From an uncultured Treponema sp. (GTDB lineage Bacteria > Spirochaetota > Spirochaetia > Treponematales > Treponemataceae): a stretch of 15,975 bases of DNA. A program made the translations under genes and the position numbers. Of this stretch, positions 13,550-15,975 are shown piece after piece. The stretch spans positions 1 through 15,975 of the forward strand of contig CAJPOF010000056.1 in NCBI GenBank assembly GCA_905372235.1. Reading direction: 5' to 3'. Under the pieces are notes generated by a model, which made no database searches, was not told the origin of the DNA, and was given only the letters and a program-made list of their open reading frames with translations. Within the stretch, counting starts at the first letter, position 1. Each line of letters opens with the position of its first letter.

Positions 13550-13819
13550 ATGAACGCAATCATAACCGTAGTCGGAAACGACAAAGTTGGAATAATCGCA
13601 AGTGTTAGCAGTTACCTTGCCCAGCACAAAATAAACATCGAAGACATTACGCAGACGATTCTTTCGGGAAATTTCGTGATGATGATGATGGTTAATTTCG
13701 AAAGTTCGGATATTTCGATTGACGAATTCCGCTCGCAGATGGCAAAAAAAGCCCAAGAAATGGCGGTGGAAATCAACATAATGAACGAAAAAGTTTTCAG
13801 CGCAATGCACAGAGTGTAA
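13550..13819 (+). CDS. ACT-domain protein, UPF0237 family
   Basis: An 89-aa single ACT domain that opens with ITVVGNDKVGIIASVSSYLA, the classic ligand-binding loop (GxDKVGI) and first helix, then INIEDITQTILSGNFVMMMMV as the second and third strands. Size and sequence fit the UPF0237/GcvR-like small ACT family, which presumably binds amino acids and regulates a partner. In many genomes a DUF711/PFL-like gene follows; here it does not. The run of four methionine codons (GATG repeats, 13681-13690) is in the third strand. Translation is probably leaderless. The 179 bases after it (13820-13998) hold no gene. Confidence 0.88.
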   Translation: MNAIITVVGNDKVGIIASVSSYLAQHKINIEDITQTILSGNFVMMMMVNFESSDISIDEFRSQMAKKAQEMAVEINIMNEKVFSAMHRV

Positions 13820-13949
13820 TTTCCGTAAAATTTGTGCTGCCTAAATTTCAAGACGGACGCACGAATTTTTTCTTCATTCAGAAACTTTCGGGAACAAAAA
13901 CTTCGCAAATATTGCAAGATGTTTTTACTCTCAATTTTATGGAACTTTA

Positions 13950-13977
13950 TTCAAAGAGATGGTAAACTCTGCATAAT
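13950..13977 (+). promoter_or_regulatory. Possible promoter of the DUF2147 gene
   Basis: TTCAAA (13950-13955), a 16-nt spacer and CATAAT (13972-13977). Initiation near 13984 would leave a 15-nt leader carrying the GGAGG site. Confidence 0.35.
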
Positions 13978-13998
13978 CATTCATTTTGGAGGATTTTA

Positions 13999-14532
13999 AT
14001 GAAAAGACTTTTTGTTATCCTTGCCGTGCTGACATTTGGTGCGGTGAACTGTTTTGCCGCAGATCCGGCATTCGGAATATGGAAAAGCATCGATGACCAG
14101 ACCGGCGAAGTTACCGCTGTATGGAAGATTTACGAACAGGGAGGTCAGCTTTTCGGAACGATTGCGGCTGTTGTCGATAAACCGCAAGACGTGATTGCCA
14201 CCGCTTGCAAGCCGACTTACAAAAATTTCCCGGTGTCAGGGGCTGTGAACAAAATGCGCACTGTCGGTACTCCTTGGATTTACAACATGCAGAAAGAATC
14301 CGAGGGAAACTGGAAAGGCGGTACAATCGTAAATCCGAAAGACGGAAAAATGTACGGTTGCGTAATAAAGTATCTTGAGCCCGGCGAAAAGAACAAAAGG
14401 TACGTGGCAAAAACTCCTACACTTGCGATGGCAGGTACAGTCGGTCCAATTCAAGTGTTCCAGTATTGGGTAAAAGCCACCGAAGAGGATATAGCCGAAG
14501 TTCAGGCTGCTTTTCCTGCAAAAGGAAACTAA
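13999..14532 (+). CDS. Secreted DUF2147-family protein
   Basis: A 177-aa protein with a classical signal peptide (MKRLFVILAVLTFGAVNCFA, cleavage probably after Ala20), so the mature protein is periplasmic. It carries the DUF2147 pattern: GIWKSIDDQTGEVTAVWKIY near the start, GGQLFGTIAAVVDKP, the paired Lys-Pro-Thr-Tyr segment, and GGTIVNPKDGKMYGCVIKY. The family is a small beta-barrel of unknown function, often one copy per genome as a single unit. The start is secure: GGAGG lies six bases before the ATG. A strong terminator follows. Nothing in the neighbourhood hints at a specific partner. Confidence 0.9.
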   Translation: MKRLFVILAVLTFGAVNCFAADPAFGIWKSIDDQTGEVTAVWKIYEQGGQLFGTIAAVVDKPQDVIATACKPTYKNFPVSGAVNKMRTVGTPWIYNMQKESEGNWKGGTIVNPKDGKMYGCVIKYLEPGEKNKRYVAKTPTLAMAGTVGPIQVFQYWVKATEEDIAEVQAAFPAKGN

Positions 14533-14541
14533 TTTTTGTGC

Positions 14542-14582
14542 AAAGACCGCCGTCTGTTCACGCTTTCGGTGGTCTTTTTTAT
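14542..14582 (+). terminator. Rho-independent terminator of the DUF2147 gene
   Basis: AAAGACCGCCG (14542-14552) pairs with CGGTGGTCTTT (14567-14577) over 11 bp with one G-T wobble, followed by TTTATTT in a longer T-rich tail. Confidence 0.88.
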
Positions 14583-14591
14583 TTTAAAATG

Positions 14592-14597
14592 TATAAT
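14592..14597 (+). promoter_or_regulatory. -10 box of the CYTH gene, positioned for a leaderless mRNA
   Basis: A perfect TATAAT five bases before ATG 14603 with no Shine-Dalgarno. The -35 position falls in the 3' arm and T-run of the preceding terminator and is poor. Confidence 0.5.
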
Positions 14598-14602
14598 GAG
14601 TC

Positions 14603-15370
14603 ATGGGTCGAGAAATTGAAGTGAAAATTCCTCTCATGCAAAAAGAATTCATGAAAATCATGGCGTGGATTCTTGAAAGTGAGAAAAATCCCGGCATTGT
14701 TTTCAAAAATCGGGAAATCGTTTTCAAAACCGACGAATATTATTCCCAATACAAAAGCATGAAATCCCGCTTGAAAAACGAACCGAGGGTCATCAGAATT
14801 CGAACACAAACAAAAACGACGGATTTTCTCGATTTAATCGAAAAAGAAAGTTTTGAAGAAATCTGCGCGCGGTTTTCTGAAAAAAGAAAGCAATGCCTGG
14901 GCAAGGCGGAATCGTTTTTTGCTATAAAGACCAAGCGGATTCAAAACGGAATAGAATTCAACGAAGAAAGCGAAACTCCGCTGGAAAATCCCGACGTGCT
15001 TAGACAGTTTTTCGCTCAGACGAAATTCCATAAATGGTTTCAGAAAGAAAAAATCGCTTTGGGAACTAAATGCATTGCGCTTGCGGCGGAAAACTGCGCT
15101 CCCCTTGTTCCGGATGGCGTTGGCAAAAATTGCGTCCTTGACATTGTTTCTGCCCAATCCGAATTTTCCGCTTCTAACATTCGTCCGCTTGAATTTCATC
15201 TTGAGCTGGAACTCGTGAACGGGCTTCCGTACATTGAAATCGAATACATAAAAGAAGACGAACCAGCAGAAAATGTCCGCATCGCACTCGACAATCTTAT
15301 AGAACGACTTTCGCTCGACAAATCCAAAAAAGATTCCCGTTCGTGGGTTCAGATAATCAAAAATGCTTGA
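14603..15370 (+). CDS. CYTH-domain (triphosphate tunnel metalloenzyme-like) protein
   Basis: A 255-aa cytosolic protein. It opens with REIEVKIPL, the E-x-E-x-K signature (Glu4, Glu6, Lys8) that defines the CYTH superfamily (class IV adenylate cyclases, thiamine triphosphatases, inorganic triphosphatases). Further tunnel-type basic and acidic strands follow: VIRIR (64-68), FAIKTKR (106-112), FHLELEL (198-204) and YIEIEYI (210-216). These alternate basic inward-facing and acidic metal-binding residues as expected. The substrate cannot be told from sequence; a triphosphatase is most likely and adenylate cyclase is possible. Probably leaderless (TATAAT five bases upstream). Its TGA overlaps the next gene by 8 bp, so it is co-translated with the earP-like gene. 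About 50 aa longer than minimal CYTH proteins. Confidence 0.75.
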   Translation: MGREIEVKIPLMQKEFMKIMAWILESEKNPGIVFKNREIVFKTDEYYSQYKSMKSRLKNEPRVIRIRTQTKTTDFLDLIEKESFEEICARFSEKRKQCLGKAESFFAIKTKRIQNGIEFNEESETPLENPDVLRQFFAQTKFHKWFQKEKIALGTKCIALAAENCAPLVPDGVGKNCVLDIVSAQSEFSASNIRPLEFHLELELVNGLPYIEIEYIKEDEPAENVRIALDNLIERLSLDKSKKDSRSWVQIIKNA

Positions 15371-15975
15371 CCTTACAATTCTTTGCAAAATCGTAGACAA
15401 TTTTGGCGACATAGGTGTGGTCTGGCGGCTCGTAAAAGCCATAAAAAATCTTTCCGAAAAATCCGCTGACTTTAAAACAAAAATAAGGCTTGTCGTTGAC
15501 GACCTGAATGTCTTTTCAAAACTCGTTCCGGAAGTCGTTCCGCAAAAAAAAATCCAAATCTGCTGCGGAATAGAAATTTTCGACTGGAACGAAAACGACT
15601 TCTGCTTGCGTGCTTTCCGAAAATCTCCGCCCGCCGTTATTCTTGAATGTTTTCAGTGCGGCCGCCCCGATTGGCTCGAATCGCTGCTTTTTGACGAAAA
15701 AGTTCCGAACATCGTCGATATAATAATGCTCGATTACCTTACCGCCGAAGACTACGCCCAAACATTTCACAAACTAAAAAGCCTTACACGAAGCGCGCGG
15801 GTGCAAAAAGTCAATTTTATGATGGGATTCACGCAAAAAACAGGCGGGCTTATCCTTGACAAACCTTTTTCCAATCTTTTTTATTCATCAGGAGGGGAAG
15901 ATTCTTTTAAGAATCTCCCCCTAGGTTCAGCCACAAAACTTTTGCGTCGCAAAAGTTCCGCGTCTTCACCTACCC
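15363..15975 (+). CDS. earP: EarP-like EF-P arginine rhamnosyltransferase (partial)
   Basis: EarP transfers rhamnose from dTDP-rhamnose to an arginine of elongation factor P, activating it to rescue ribosomes stalled at polyprolines. The first 204 residues are present; the rest lies beyond the window. Family landmarks: ILCKIVDNFGDIGVVWRL (6-23, with the catalytic-region Asp in DNFGD), LVVDDLNVF (44-52), VILECFQCGRPDWL, IMLDYLTAEDY and MMGFTQKTGGLI. The start ATG 15363 overlaps the CYTH stop; no strong SD, so it is probably coupled. From about residue 178 the sequence becomes SSGGEDSFKN...LLRRKSS, unlike the family and encoded by two palindromes, so it looks like an in-frame repeat insertion in a linker after the N-terminal domain. 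Whether the frame continues intact cannot be seen. Confidence 0.88.
   Translation, partial: MLDLTILCKIVDNFGDIGVVWRLVKAIKNLSEKSADFKTKIRLVVDDLNVFSKLVPEVVPQKKIQICCGIEIFDWNENDFCLRAFRKSPPAVILECFQCGRPDWLESLLFDEKVPNIVDIIMLDYLTAEDYAQTFHKLKSLTRSARVQKVNFMMGFTQKTGGLILDKPFSNLFYSSGGEDSFKNLPLGSATKLLRRKSSASSPT
15894..15957. repeat. Tandem palindromes inside the earP coding frame
   Basis: First palindrome: GGGGAAGATTCTT (15894-15906) pairs with AAGAATCTCCCC (15909-15920) with one bulged A. Second: AACTTTTGCG (15937-15946) and CGCAAAAGTT (15948-15957) pair perfectly around one base. Both lie within an open frame at a point where the EarP similarity stops. The outer limits of the element are not visible because the window ends soon after. 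Confidence 0.65.

Noticed and set aside
13681..13690. GATG tandem repeats in the ACT gene as a possible phase-variation tract
   Set aside because: The in-frame ATG codons encode four Met in the third strand; only about three units, too short to be a convincing slippage tract.
13820..13998. A small gene or riboswitch before the DUF2147 gene
   Set aside because: No frame with a start and SD and no recognisable conserved fold; only a weak promoter candidate is visible.

Overview
The window looks like chromosomal DNA from a low-to-mid GC spirochaete, most likely a gut- or rumen-type Treponema. This is inferred from the gene mix (M23 peptidase-bactofilin pair, YaaR/DUF327 next to a PSP1/RicT protein, ClpS-ClpA, an EarP-like EF-P rhamnosyltransferase, DUF2147) and the codon style. 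No 16S rRNA is present to prove it. Nearly all genes are on the + strand; the exceptions are ogt and one tRNA. There is no prophage, transposase or CRISPR array.

Layout. 1-960: a very AT-rich stretch with the 3' end of an unknown gene abutting a putative lipoprotein gene. 967-3971: a promoter followed by a tightly packed run of M23 peptidase (TTG start), bactofilin, DUF327/YaaR protein and the RicT-like PSP1 protein, a plausible envelope/cytoskeleton group. 3972-4298: a convergent intergenic region filled with hairpins, including two copies of one ~30-bp hairpin repeat. 4299-5058 (minus strand): ogt and a CAU tRNA (probably tRNA-Ile2) with promoter and terminator; an 11-codon ORF with a perfect Shine-Dalgarno sequence lies on the opposite strand between them. 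5231-7398: ptsN-like EIIA, an unknown 186-aa protein, and a membrane-anchored lytic transglycosylase, with terminators after the first and last. 7430-10623: a Rex-type NADH sensor preceded by a Rex operator, then serC and serA, closed by a long hairpin. 10642-13454: clpS-clpA. 13515-14580: an ACT-domain protein (UPF0237) and a secreted DUF2147 protein. 14592-15975: a CYTH-domain protein overlapping an earP-like gene that runs off the window and carries a palindromic repeat in its coding frame.

How it works together. Rex probably represses its own gene and, because no clear terminator separates rex from serC, may also influence NAD-dependent serine synthesis. ClpS-ClpA form an N-degron adaptor/unfoldase pair. 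The bactofilin group resembles cell-shape loci elsewhere.

Most notable signals: (1) an in-frame tandem palindromic insert in earP; (2) at least five genes whose -10 box lies 5-8 nt before an ATG with no Shine-Dalgarno sequence, implying leaderless mRNAs, beside neighbours with good SD sites; (3) the Rex operator; (4) the hairpin repeats between convergent genes. I do not see a clearly new multi-gene defence or biosynthetic system.
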